Made by a program: the position numbers and the translations under genes. From positions 1 through 22,746 of the forward strand of contig CAJUNT010000022.1 of the NCBI GenBank assembly GCA_910587735.1: a DNA stretch of 22,746 nucleotides, read 5' to 3'. Positions 13,310-21,073 of this stretch are shown here, piece after piece (position 1 is the stretch's first letter; each line of letters begins with the position of its first letter). This stretch comes from an uncultured Clostridia bacterium. GTDB taxonomy: Bacteria; Bacillota; Clostridia; Lachnospirales; Anaerotignaceae. The notes beneath the pieces are model-generated. The model worked only from the letters and a program-made list of their open reading frames with translations. It searched no databases and was not told where the DNA came from.

Positions 13310-13938
13310 AATATTTGACATTTGCATTGGCAAAAGGTAGACTGGCGGAGCAGACAATGGATTTATTTGAAAAAATAAATATGCCTTGTGAAGAAATGAA
13401 ACAAAAAACAAGAAAATTGATATTTGTAAATGAAGAATTGAAATTAAAATTTTTTCTTGCAAAAGCAAGCGATGTGCCGACTTATGTGGAATATGGTGCG
13501 GCAGATGTGGGTATTGTGGGAAAAGATACCATATTAGAAGAAGAAAGAAATTTGTATGAAATATTGGATTTGAATTTAGGAAAATGCGATATTGCCGTTG
13601 CAGGAAAGCCAGAAAACAGAGAAATGATAAAAACAATGAATCATATACGTGTTGCTACAAAATATCCCCGTATAGCAAAAGACTATTTTGATAAACAACA
13701 TAGAACGGTGGAAGTGATAAAATTAAATGGCTCTGTAGAGTTAGCACCTATTGTTGGACTTTCTGATGTTATTGTGGATATTGTGGAGACAGGTTCTACA
13801 TTGAAAGCAAATGGATTGGAAGTGTTTGAAAAGTTTTGTGCCCTTTCTGCTAGAGTGATTGTAAATAGAGGTAGTATGAAAATGGAACATAAAAGAATTA
13901 TGGATATTGTAGATAAAATGAAAGAGGTAATAAAATAA
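13306..13938 (+). CDS. hisG: ATP phosphoribosyltransferase, short form
   Basis: A 210-residue catalytic subunit that joins ATP and PRPP, the committed step of histidine synthesis. The N-terminal ALAKGRLAE and the PRPP-binding ETGSTLKANGLE (about residues 165-176) are visible, as are YVEYGAADVGIVGKD and RVATKYPRIAKDYF. It lacks the C-terminal regulatory domain of the long form and so needs HisZ, encoded just upstream and translationally coupled through ATGA. The ribosome binding site GGAGGAA lies inside the end of hisZ. A repeat element (copy D) separates it from hisD by 275 bases, unusual for this tight operon. Confidence 0.96.
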   Translation: MKYLTFALAKGRLAEQTMDLFEKINMPCEEMKQKTRKLIFVNEELKLKFFLAKASDVPTYVEYGAADVGIVGKDTILEEERNLYEILDLNLGKCDIAVAGKPENREMIKTMNHIRVATKYPRIAKDYFDKQHRTVEVIKLNGSVELAPIVGLSDVIVDIVETGSTLKANGLEVFEKFCALSARVIVNRGSMKMEHKRIMDIVDKMKEVIK

Positions 13939-13948
13939 TGAAATAATA

Positions 13949-14181
13949 GCGTTCGTAAAATGTAAAGTTTTTTGCTAAACTTTTTAGAGGGAAAGTTTGT
14001 AGGGTGTGGTACAACGTGTTGCAAATAAACGAAATAAAATAATAATAAAGAAATTGCGAACGCAAAAATAAGGTTATGTTTTTTTAAAACTTTGAGAGCG
14101 TTGCTCTCAAACTCTTACCAACTTCCCACAAAGTTAGACAAAACTTTAAAAGGAAAACTTCGTTTTCCTAATTGCGAACGG
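13949..14181 (+). repeat. Intergenic repeat element, copy D (inside the his operon)
   Basis: It lies between hisG and hisD. The left end is GCGTTCGT with TAAAGTTTTTT and the right end GCGAACGG (14174-14181). An internal GCGAACGC (14056-14063) suggests two nested or joined units. The core hairpin is perfect and reversed, TTGAGAGC-GTT-GCTCTCAA (14092-14110). A second perfect hairpin, AGGAAAAC-TTC-GTTTTCCT, is at 14151-14169, just ahead of hisD. It has no T tract, so readthrough into hisD is expected. Confidence 0.8.
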
Positions 14182-14213
14182 TTTTTACAATCATAATATT
14201 AAGGAGACAAAGT

Positions 14214-15509
14214 ATGATAACGATATTAAAAAGCAATGAAAACATACAACAAAAATTAAAACAAATATTAAACAGAAATCACACAGAACAAAATAATGCT
14301 CAGCAAACAGTAGATGATATATTATACAACATCAAAAAAAATGGCAATGATGCATTATTTCAATATACAAAGCAATTTGATGGCATTACAATAAATGAAC
14401 AAAATATTAAAGTAACAGAACAAGAATTTGAATATGCATATAAACAGGTATCACCAGAATTGATTGCTGTAATACAAAAAGCAGTAAAGAGAATCAAACA
14501 ATTTCACCAAAAACAAAAATTAAACAGTTGGTTAGAACCTTCTACAAATGGCGAAATGATGGGGCAACTCATACGCCCATTGGAAAAAGTGGGTATATAT
14601 GTTCCAGGAGGAAAAGCGTCTTATCCTTCTAGTGTACTTATGAATGCAGTACCTGCATATGTGGCAGGTGTATCAAGCATTGTTATGGCAACACCAGCGC
14701 AAAAAAACGGCAGAGTGGCACCTACTACATTAGTTGCTGCAAAAGAGGCAGGTGTAAATGAAATTTATAAAGTGGGAGGAGCACAGGCGATTGCAGCATT
14801 TGCATATGGTACAACTTGTATACCTAAAGTGGATAAAATTTGTGGTCCTGGTAATATTTATGTTGCATTAGCTAAAAAAAGCGTATATGGACAAGTAAAT
14901 ATTGATTCTGTTGCTGGACCAAGTGAAATACTTGTTATTGCAGATGATAGCGCAAATGCTGTGTATGTGGCAGCTGATATGCTTTCACAAGCGGAACATG
15001 ATGAAATGGCATCAGCTATGCTTATCACGGACAGCGAAACACTTGCACAAGAAGTACAAAAACAATTACAATTACAAACAGAACAGTTAGAAAGAAAAAA
15101 TATCATACAAAAATCACTTGACGAATATGGTTTTATTGTGATTGTAAAAGATATGAATGAGGCGTGTGAGTTGGGTAATATCATAGCACCAGAACATATG
15201 GAAATTTGTACAAAACAGCCTTTCTCTCTATTACCTCATATACAAAATGCTGGTGCGATATTTTTGGGAGAATATACTCCAGAACCTTTGGGGGATTATA
15301 TTGCCGGTCCCAACCATGTTTTACCTACGAGTGGTACAGCAAGATTTTTCTCTCCTCTTTCTATTGATGATTTTATTAAAAAATCAAGTATACTATCGTT
15401 TAGTAAAAATGCTTTTATGGACTTATCACATGATATTATTACATTTGCAGAGGGAGAAGGATTGACAGCACACGCTAATGCTGTAAAAGTAAGAAGGGAG
15501 CAGTTATAA
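14214..15509 (+). CDS. hisD: Histidinol dehydrogenase
   Basis: A 431-residue zinc enzyme that oxidises L-histidinol to L-histidine in two NAD-dependent steps, ending the pathway. Zinc ligands Gln259 and His262 appear in LSQAEHDE, with further ligands expected at the Asp of GDYIAGPNH and at the His of LTAHANAV near residue 420. The base pair Glu-His lies in APEHME. ICGPGNIYVALAK and VAGPSEILVIAD are family signatures. The start is ATG 14214, because AAGGAG is placed eight bases before it and the N-terminus then matches the family. An upstream ATG at 14172 lies in the repeat and would add 14 residues. It overlaps hisB by one base. Confidence 0.97.
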   Translation: MITILKSNENIQQKLKQILNRNHTEQNNAQQTVDDILYNIKKNGNDALFQYTKQFDGITINEQNIKVTEQEFEYAYKQVSPELIAVIQKAVKRIKQFHQKQKLNSWLEPSTNGEMMGQLIRPLEKVGIYVPGGKASYPSSVLMNAVPAYVAGVSSIVMATPAQKNGRVAPTTLVAAKEAGVNEIYKVGGAQAIAAFAYGTTCIPKVDKICGPGNIYVALAKKSVYGQVNIDSVAGPSEILVIADDSANAVYVAADMLSQAEHDEMASAMLITDSETLAQEVQKQLQLQTEQLERKNIIQKSLDEYGFIVIVKDMNEACELGNIIAPEHMEICTKQPFSLLPHIQNAGAIFLGEYTPEPLGDYIAGPNHVLPTSGTARFFSPLSIDDFIKKSSILSFSKNAFMDLSHDIITFAEGEGLTAHANAVKVRREQL

Positions 15510-16099
15510 TGAGAACAGCAGAAATGACTAGAAATACGTTTGAAACGAATATTTCATTAACTATCAATTTAGACGGCAATGGAGAAAATAATATTGATAC
15601 AGGCATAGGCTTTTTTGACCATATGTTGACTCATGTTTCAAAACATGGTTTTATTGATTTGAATATAAAAGCAAAAGGAGATTTATATGTAGATTGTCAC
15701 CATACCATTGAAGATGTGGGCATTGTATTAGGAAAGGCAATAGCAAATGCTTTAGGCGATAAAAAAGGTATCAAAAGATATGGCAGTTTTATATTGCCTA
15801 TGGAGGAGGCACTTGTATTATGTGCTTTGGATATTTCTGGTAGACCATATTTCGCATTTGATGCAACATTCCAAACTGAAAAAATAGGTACAATGGATAC
15901 ACAAATGATAGAGGAATTTTTTAGAGCAGTTTGCCTACACGCAGGATTGAATATGCATATTAAAATGTTTGCGGGAAAAAATGACCACCATATTGCAGAG
16001 GCGATGTTTAAAGCATTTGGTAAAGCACTTGATATTGCTACAAGCTATGATGAAAGAGTAAAAGGTGTACTTTCTACAAAAGGAATGTTGGAGGGATAA
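15509..16099 (+). CDS. hisB: Imidazoleglycerol-phosphate dehydratase
   Basis: A 196-residue manganese enzyme that dehydrates imidazoleglycerol phosphate to imidazole-acetol phosphate. The two metal-binding repeats are DCHHTIEDVG (His64, His65, Glu68) and NDHHIAEAMFKAFG (His160, His161, Glu164). GIGFFDHMLTHVSKHG lies near the N-terminus. It is the single-function bacterial form without the histidinol-phosphatase domain, so histidinol phosphatase must be encoded elsewhere. The ATG overlaps the hisD stop by one base and hisH follows after three bases. Confidence 0.97.
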   Translation: MRTAEMTRNTFETNISLTINLDGNGENNIDTGIGFFDHMLTHVSKHGFIDLNIKAKGDLYVDCHHTIEDVGIVLGKAIANALGDKKGIKRYGSFILPMEEALVLCALDISGRPYFAFDATFQTEKIGTMDTQMIEEFFRAVCLHAGLNMHIKMFAGKNDHHIAEAMFKAFGKALDIATSYDERVKGVLSTKGMLEG

Positions 16100-16102
16100 T
16101 GT

Positions 16103-16699
16103 ATGATTGCAATAATAGATTATGGTATGGGCAATTTAAGAAGTGTTCAAAAAGCATTTGAATATTTGGGCAATCATGCCGTTATAACAGATGATGTTTC
16201 TGTCATACAAAAAGCGGATAAAGTAGTTTTACCTGGTGTGGGAGCATTTCAAGACGCTATGAAAACCATTACACAAAAGGGTATTGATAAAGTACTGTAT
16301 GATATTGTTGATAGTAAAAAGCCATTGCTTGGTATCTGTTTGGGTATGCAAATGTTTTTTGATAAAAGCTATGAATATGGAGAACATAAGGGATTAGGCA
16401 TATTGCAAGGAGAAATCAAATTACTTCCCAATACTGTAAAAATTCCTCATATGGGTTGGAATTCTTTGTATATTCAAAAAAGAAGTCCTTTATTTGAGGG
16501 ACTACCCGAACAACCTTATGTTTATTTTGTACATTCTTATCATTTGGAAACAAATGCGGATATTGTCAGCGCAACAACATATTATGGTAAACAAATACAA
16601 GTTGCAGCACAAAAAGAAAATGTATTTGCATTGCAGTTTCATCCAGAAAAAAGCGGTGATATTGGTTTGAAAATATTAGAAAATTTTGGGAGGATTTAA
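16103..16699 (+). CDS. hisH: Imidazole glycerol phosphate synthase, glutaminase subunit
   Basis: A 198-residue class I glutamine amidotransferase that releases ammonia for HisF. The triad is Cys79 in LLGICLGMQ, His180 and Glu182 in FHPEKS. The start IAIIDYGMGNLRSV and the oxyanion-region segment LPGVGAFQDAM are typical of HisH. It lies in the usual B-H-A order with a two-base gap to hisA. Its partner HisF is also in this operon but about 1.2 kb away, after hisA and a repeat element. Confidence 0.97.
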   Translation: MIAIIDYGMGNLRSVQKAFEYLGNHAVITDDVSVIQKADKVVLPGVGAFQDAMKTITQKGIDKVLYDIVDSKKPLLGICLGMQMFFDKSYEYGEHKGLGILQGEIKLLPNTVKIPHMGWNSLYIQKRSPLFEGLPEQPYVYFVHSYHLETNADIVSATTYYGKQIQVAAQKENVFALQFHPEKSGDIGLKILENFGRI

Positions 16700-16701
16700 C
16701 T

Positions 16702-17418
16702 ATGCAGATTTATCCAGCAGTAGATATTAAAAATGGCAAATGTGTGAGATTGAAACAAGGTAATTTTGATGATGTTACAATATATGAACAAAATCCCGTG
16801 AAAGCGGCACAAAATTGGATTGCACAAGGAGCAACATACTTACATATTGTGGATTTAGATGGTGCAAAACAAGGTCATTCTGAAAATGAAAATATCATAG
16901 CGGATATTGTAAAATTAAGTGATGTACCTGTGCAAACAGGTGGAGGCGTTCGCAGTTTGGAGGATATTGAAAGAAAATTATCAAAGGGTGTTGCTCGTGT
17001 GATATTGGGTACTGTTGCAGTAAAACAACCAGAATTGGCACAAAAGGCAGTGCAGAAATTTGGAGCAGATAGTATTGTGGTGGGTATTGATGCTAAAAAT
17101 GGTAATGTTGCCGTTGCAGGCTGGGAAGAAGTAAGTAATGTTTCAGCATTGGAATTGTGTTTTACTATGAAAGAATATGGTGTGAAAACAATTATTTATA
17201 CGGATATTGCGAAAGATGGTATGATGTCTGGTGTGAATGTGGAGTCTACTAAAGAGTTGATACAAAAAACAGGTATGAATATTATTGCGTCTGGTGGTAT
17301 TTCTAGTATGCAGGATTTGGAAAATGTGAAAAATATTAATGCTCATGGTGTAATTGTGGGTAAGGCACTTTATCAAGGCGTGCTGGATTTAAAATGTATT
17401 GTTGATAAATTTCAGTAA
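16702..17418 (+). CDS. hisA: ProFAR isomerase
   Basis: A 238-residue TIM-barrel enzyme that isomerises the aminoaldose ProFAR to the aminoketose PRFAR. The catalytic acids are Asp8 (PAVDIKNGKCVRLKQG) and Asp130 (VVGIDAKNGNVAV). The phosphate-binding loops TGGGVRS and ASGGISS are present. It starts two bases after hisH. After it the operon is interrupted by a 454-base gap filled with repeat copy E. Confidence 0.97.
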   Translation: MQIYPAVDIKNGKCVRLKQGNFDDVTIYEQNPVKAAQNWIAQGATYLHIVDLDGAKQGHSENENIIADIVKLSDVPVQTGGGVRSLEDIERKLSKGVARVILGTVAVKQPELAQKAVQKFGADSIVVGIDAKNGNVAVAGWEEVSNVSALELCFTMKEYGVKTIIYTDIAKDGMMSGVNVESTKELIQKTGMNIIASGGISSMQDLENVKNINAHGVIVGKALYQGVLDLKCIVDKFQ

Positions 17419-17441
17419 TGTGATATACCATTTGTAGTAGT

Positions 17442-17834
17442 GAAAACGAATTTTTCCTATAAAAGTTGGTGAGAGTTTGAGAGCAACGCTCACAATATTT
17501 AAACGGAATATAATTATTTTAAAAATATTAGATATTATAATATTTTAATGCAAAGGTTAAAAGGAATGAAAAAGGATATCTTTAATATTTGCGGATTTCA
17601 CCCGCACCCACAAAAAACTTTTTCATTTGTGAACGCAATGATGTTGTTATTTAGAAAGCAACGCTCACAATGTTTAAATGGAATATAATTATTTTAAAAA
17701 TATTAGATATTATAATATTTTAATACAAATGCTGAAAGAGATGAAAAAGAATATTTTTATATTTGCAGACGCTGTCCGCACCTGCAAACTTTTTTGAAAA
17801 AAGTTTGACAAAAAACTTTATATTATGCGAACGC
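17442..17834 (+). repeat. Intergenic repeat element, copy E (tandem dimer, inside the his operon)
   Basis: It lies between hisA and hisF. Two direct copies of about 112 bases start at 17481 and 17656, a 175-base offset. Each begins with AGCAACGCTCACAAT, followed by a nearly identical AT arm containing TTTTAAAAATATTAGATATT. The core hairpins are at 17477-17495 and 17651-17670. The right end is ACTTTATATTATGCGAACGC (17815-17834). The left end, GAAAACGAATTTTTCC, resembles the inverted right end of copy B. Confidence 0.85.
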
Positions 17835-17872
17835 AGTTATAACAATGATATTAGTTAGAAAGGAATAAAATT

Positions 17873-18631
17873 ATGCATACAAAAAGAATCATTCCTTGTT
17901 TAGATGTAAAAAATGGACGAGTTGTAAAAGGAGTTAATTTTATAAATTTAAAAGACGCAGGCGACCCTGTGGAAATTGCCTCTTATTACAACCGTTCTAT
18001 GGCTGATGAAATCGTATTTTTAGATATTACGGCGTCATATGATGCAAGAGATATTATATTAGATGTTGTAAAAAGAACAGCAGAGCAAATATTTATACCT
18101 CTAACAGTGGGGGGAGGCATCAGGACATTAGATGATTTTAGAAGAATATTAAGCGCAGGAGCAGATAAAATATCAGTAAATAGCGCAGCACTAAAAAGAC
18201 CACAACTTATAAAAGAGGCAGCAGAAAAATTCGGTAATCAATGTGTTGTAGTTGCCATTGACGCAAAAGCAAGAAAAGATGGCGGTTTTGATGTATATTT
18301 GAATGGTGGCAGAGTGAACACAGGTAGAGATGCACTGGAATGGGCATTGGAGGCAGAAGATTTGGGCGCAGGGGAAATATTGCTTACCAGTATGGACTGT
18401 GATGGTGTAAAAAATGGATATGATATAGCATTGACAAAAACCATTGCGTCAAATGTGAGAATACCTGTTATTGCATCTGGCGGAGCAGGAAACAAAAAGC
18501 ACTTTTATGATGTATTGACAGAAGGAGAGGCAGACGCAGCACTTGCAGCATCATTATTTCATTTTAGAGAATTGGAAATAGTGGAATTAAAACAGTATTT
18601 AAAACAAAAACAAATTGCAGTTAGATTATAA
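17873..18631 (+). CDS. hisF: Imidazole glycerol phosphate synthase, cyclase subunit
   Basis: A 252-residue TIM barrel that uses ammonia from HisH to turn PRFAR into imidazoleglycerol phosphate and AICAR. Catalytic Asp11 lies in IIPCLDVKNGRVVKG and Asp130 in VVAIDAKARKDGG. The phosphate loops TVGGGIRT and IASGGAG are present. The ribosome binding site is GAAAGGAAT. It is the last his gene here and is followed by a terminator. hisI and hisE, often next in such operons, are absent from the window. No convincing promoter was seen in the repeat-filled gap, so it probably depends on the operon promoter. Confidence 0.97.
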   Translation: MHTKRIIPCLDVKNGRVVKGVNFINLKDAGDPVEIASYYNRSMADEIVFLDITASYDARDIILDVVKRTAEQIFIPLTVGGGIRTLDDFRRILSAGADKISVNSAALKRPQLIKEAAEKFGNQCVVVAIDAKARKDGGFDVYLNGGRVNTGRDALEWALEAEDLGAGEILLTSMDCDGVKNGYDIALTKTIASNVRIPVIASGGAGNKKHFYDVLTEGEADAALAASLFHFRELEIVELKQYLKQKQIAVRL

Positions 18632-18644
18632 ATATTTTGATAAT

Positions 18645-18684
18645 AAAAAACATTGGTTGATAGTATCACTGATGTTTTTTATAT
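18645..18684 (+). terminator. Terminator at the end of the his operon
   Basis: AAAAAACAT (18645-18653) pairs with ATGTTTTTT (18672-18680), with a further partly paired interior. The T run lies in the stem and is followed by ATATTTG. It starts 14 bases after the hisF stop. Confidence 0.8.
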
Positions 18685-18819
18685 TTGAATGAAATATTTG
18701 TAAAAAGTAACAAATATTAATATTTTATAACATTTTTGGGTAAAACTTTTTATTTTATAAATATGGTTTTATAATAATATTAACGTAATAAAATACTACA
18801 TCATTTAGGAGGGAAGTAT

Positions 18820-19518
18820 ATGAGAAAAATGTTTTTTGCTATGATATTTTCATGTTGCTTTTTTAGCATTACTGCAATGGCAGAGCAATACCATGATAGT
18901 ATGTGCTATGAATATTTTGATACACAAGAAATGCCCCAAATTGCAGATTTAAAAGATATTAAAATATATGGTGTAAAATCATCAGGAGTTGTGGTATGTA
19001 TTGGAAATAAAAGTCAATATTTTGATTGGCTTTGGCAGAATAGTATTTATAAACTTCCTACTGTTTATTTTGATGATATGGACAATGATGGTGAAAAAGA
19101 ATTATGTTATATTGCTAATTTGTATCAAGGAGTGGGAACATATTCACAACAACTTTACATATTGGATATCATGGAACATGATGACGGTATGATATGGGAA
19201 GAGTATACTTTTTCTGAAAATGATATCAGAGAACAATTATTAAAATATGTATCTATATCACAATATCATAATATGATTACTGTTGCAATAAATGATGATG
19301 TTGTGTATTGTGATGAATATGCTCAAAAACAAATAGATAATGTTACATTGCTGTATCCAGAGTTTACTGTTACAGATAATCAAATAAATGTTACTTTTTC
19401 TATTGCTGTTTTTTGTAATGGAAGCGTTATACCATATGTGTTGGATAATCAAATTATAGCAGATATAGTATATTATAACGACAGTTATCAATTACAAAAT
19501 ATTCGTTTTTCAATTTGA
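18820..19518 (+). CDS. Secreted protein of unknown function
   Basis: A 232-residue exported protein. Residues 1-21 are a signal peptide (KMFFAMIFSCCFFSITAMA, cleavage likely after AMA). The mature part contains FDDMDNDGEKEL at about residues 84-95, a D-x-D-x-D-G calcium-binding-type loop as in VCBS/FG-GAP-like repeat proteins, then LYQGVGTYSQQLYILDI, which fits a beta-rich fold. I cannot name a family or function. The ribosome binding site AGGAGGG precedes the ATG. It ends in TGA with another stop two codons later, so this TGA looks natural. The next gene, also exported, follows 33 bases on and the two probably share a transcript. Confidence 0.8.
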   Translation: MRKMFFAMIFSCCFFSITAMAEQYHDSMCYEYFDTQEMPQIADLKDIKIYGVKSSGVVVCIGNKSQYFDWLWQNSIYKLPTVYFDDMDNDGEKELCYIANLYQGVGTYSQQLYILDIMEHDDGMIWEEYTFSENDIREQLLKYVSISQYHNMITVAINDDVVYCDEYAQKQIDNVTLLYPEFTVTDNQINVTFSIAVFCNGSVIPYVLDNQIIADIVYYNDSYQLQNIRFSI

Positions 19519-19551
19519 GCAATATAGATTTTTATAGAAAGGGGCAACGCT

Positions 19552-20607
19552 ATGAAAAAGTTAATAGTATGCATATTACTTTTTATATTTCATATATTTT
19601 ACTGTCAGTGGATATTTGCTGCAACAGAGAAAGTATGGTTTCCTGATGAGCTTAATATACATTATGAGCCAGAAAAGGGTATGGTAGTGCAGACAGGTGA
19701 TTATGAAATTGATATGAAAAATAAAATTTTTATAAAAGAAAATAATATTATGATTCCTGTAAAAGAAATCATTGATATTGGAATGAGAGAAAAAAATAAT
19801 CATATTATGAAATTGATACACATTGCAGAAAAAGAATATACTGATGTTATATTACAAAAAGATGAATATAGAAATACAACAACATTATATTATAAATGAA
19901 ATACCATTGTATTTTTTGAAAATAAAAAAGATATTTATATAAATGGAGAAACAAAATATTTATATACAGTACCTTATATTACAGAACAGGAAGTATATAT
20001 TTCTGCAAAAGATATACCAACGTTGTTTACTGTTGTGGAAACACATTATAAAGCGAAAAAAGATTATGCCTATTGGATATATAATGGTGGAGAAAATGGA
20101 GAAAAAATAGATATCAAACAATATAAAAAAATAAATAAAAAATATAAATTATCTGCATTGCAATGTCAATTATTTGAAGTAGACAAAAAAGTAGCTGTTG
20201 ATACTACAGAAAAAGGACGAGCATTTCAAATAGAAAATAGAGACGTTGCTGTAAAAGAAGTATATAGTTATATCAAAAATGGTGAGATTATGACAGAACT
20301 TTTTTTATTCAACACAACAATGCCCTATATTTTATATGATACTTGTTATGAAATAAATTGGAATGATGCAGAAAAAACAGCACATATTAAAATATGGAAT
20401 ATATTACAAAAAGATATTGTTATAAAAGCAGGTAGTAATATCATTACAATAAATGGTGAAGACATCACTATGCCAGCAGAGGCAGAAATAAAAAATAATA
20501 AAATACATATTCCCTTTAGCACTTTAATGAATATTTTTGAAATATCCAGTGTTTATTATAATGAATATAAGACAGAGGTAACATTTTCTATAAAAGAATT
20601 ACAATAA
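19552..20607 (+). pseudogene. Secreted stalk-domain protein interrupted by in-frame TGA
   Basis: The ATG at 19552 (ribosome binding site AAAGGGG) opens a frame with a signal peptide (LIVCILLFIFHIFY, cleavage near residue 23) that stops at TGA 19897-19899, codon 116. The same frame then runs without a stop for 235 more codons to TAA 20605-20607. The C-terminal part, ITINGEDITMPAEAEIKNNK then IHIPFSTLMNIFEI and YYNEYKTEVTFS, matches the copper-amine-oxidase N-terminal-like stalk domain, and the N-terminal part shows a weaker version of that pattern across the TGA (NNIMIPVKEII; DIYINGETKY). So this was one gene of about 350 residues with stalk-type surface domains. Read conventionally it gives a 115-residue secreted fragment, plus an orphan fragment from about 20023 with no ribosome binding site. 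It may be decayed or read through. Confidence 0.78.
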
Positions 20608-21073
20608 TCATGTTTTACAATATTGTTTAAAAATAATCAGTAAAACGAATGTCCACTGGACATTCTGCACCCCGCACCCTGTCCACTTTTTGAAAAAAGC
20701 GAAGCAAAAACTTTATATTTTGCAAACGTAATGATATCGTTATTTAGAGAGTAACGCCCTCACGGTTTCAAATGCGTGTTTAACCACTCCCTATGCTGTT
20801 ATGATATTGCAAGTTTTAAAATTGTGTGATAAAATGGTAAAATATTGTGAATTTATTTCAAATATATCTATTTTGTACAGTGTAATTTGTACAAAAATAT
20901 AGAGGTAAACGAGTATGTAAAACGATAAAATTTTATAATGTGCTATCATTTTTTGTTGTATGTCAATATATTTTGTTTGTTATTATGATGATATTTGGCA
21001 ATTTTTCAATAAAAAATAATTAGTATAAGCAGTTTTTTAATGTTTTATAATTTAAAATTAGGAGATTAAAGGC
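20608..21073 (+). promoter_or_regulatory. Gene-free stretch: repeat copy F and an inverted repeat
   Basis: There is no gene here. 20641-20792 is intergenic repeat copy F (own entry). A nine-base inverted repeat, TTTTGTACA (20871-20879) and TGTACAAAA (20888-20896) with an eight-base spacer, could be an operator or hairpin ahead of the 21074 gene. The rest is AT-rich without a promoter I would defend. Confidence 0.5.
20641..20792 (+). repeat. Intergenic repeat element, copy F
   Basis: It starts with the hairpin GAATGTCCA-C-TGGACATTC (20648-20666), close to GAATGTTCACTGGATATTC in copy A. GCACCCCGCACCC, a ACTTTATATTTTGCAAACG end and a core-hairpin variant TTAGAGAGTAACGCCCTCA (20744-20762) follow, then TTTCAAATGCGTGTTTAACC, which is the reverse of copy G. 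Confidence 0.7.

Noticed and set aside
14172..14213. Upstream ATG for hisD
   Set aside because: It falls in repeat copy D without a ribosome binding site; ATG 14214 has AAGGAG and gives the normal length.
349..20607. Reassignment of TGA to Trp or Gly
   Set aside because: Conserved genes (his, nrd) use TGG for Trp and contain no internal TGA; hisZ, nrdD and the 18820 gene end in TGA at the correct place.
1166..20792. CRISPR array
   Set aside because: The repeats are long, diverged, kilobases apart and not separated by uniform spacers; no cas genes are present.
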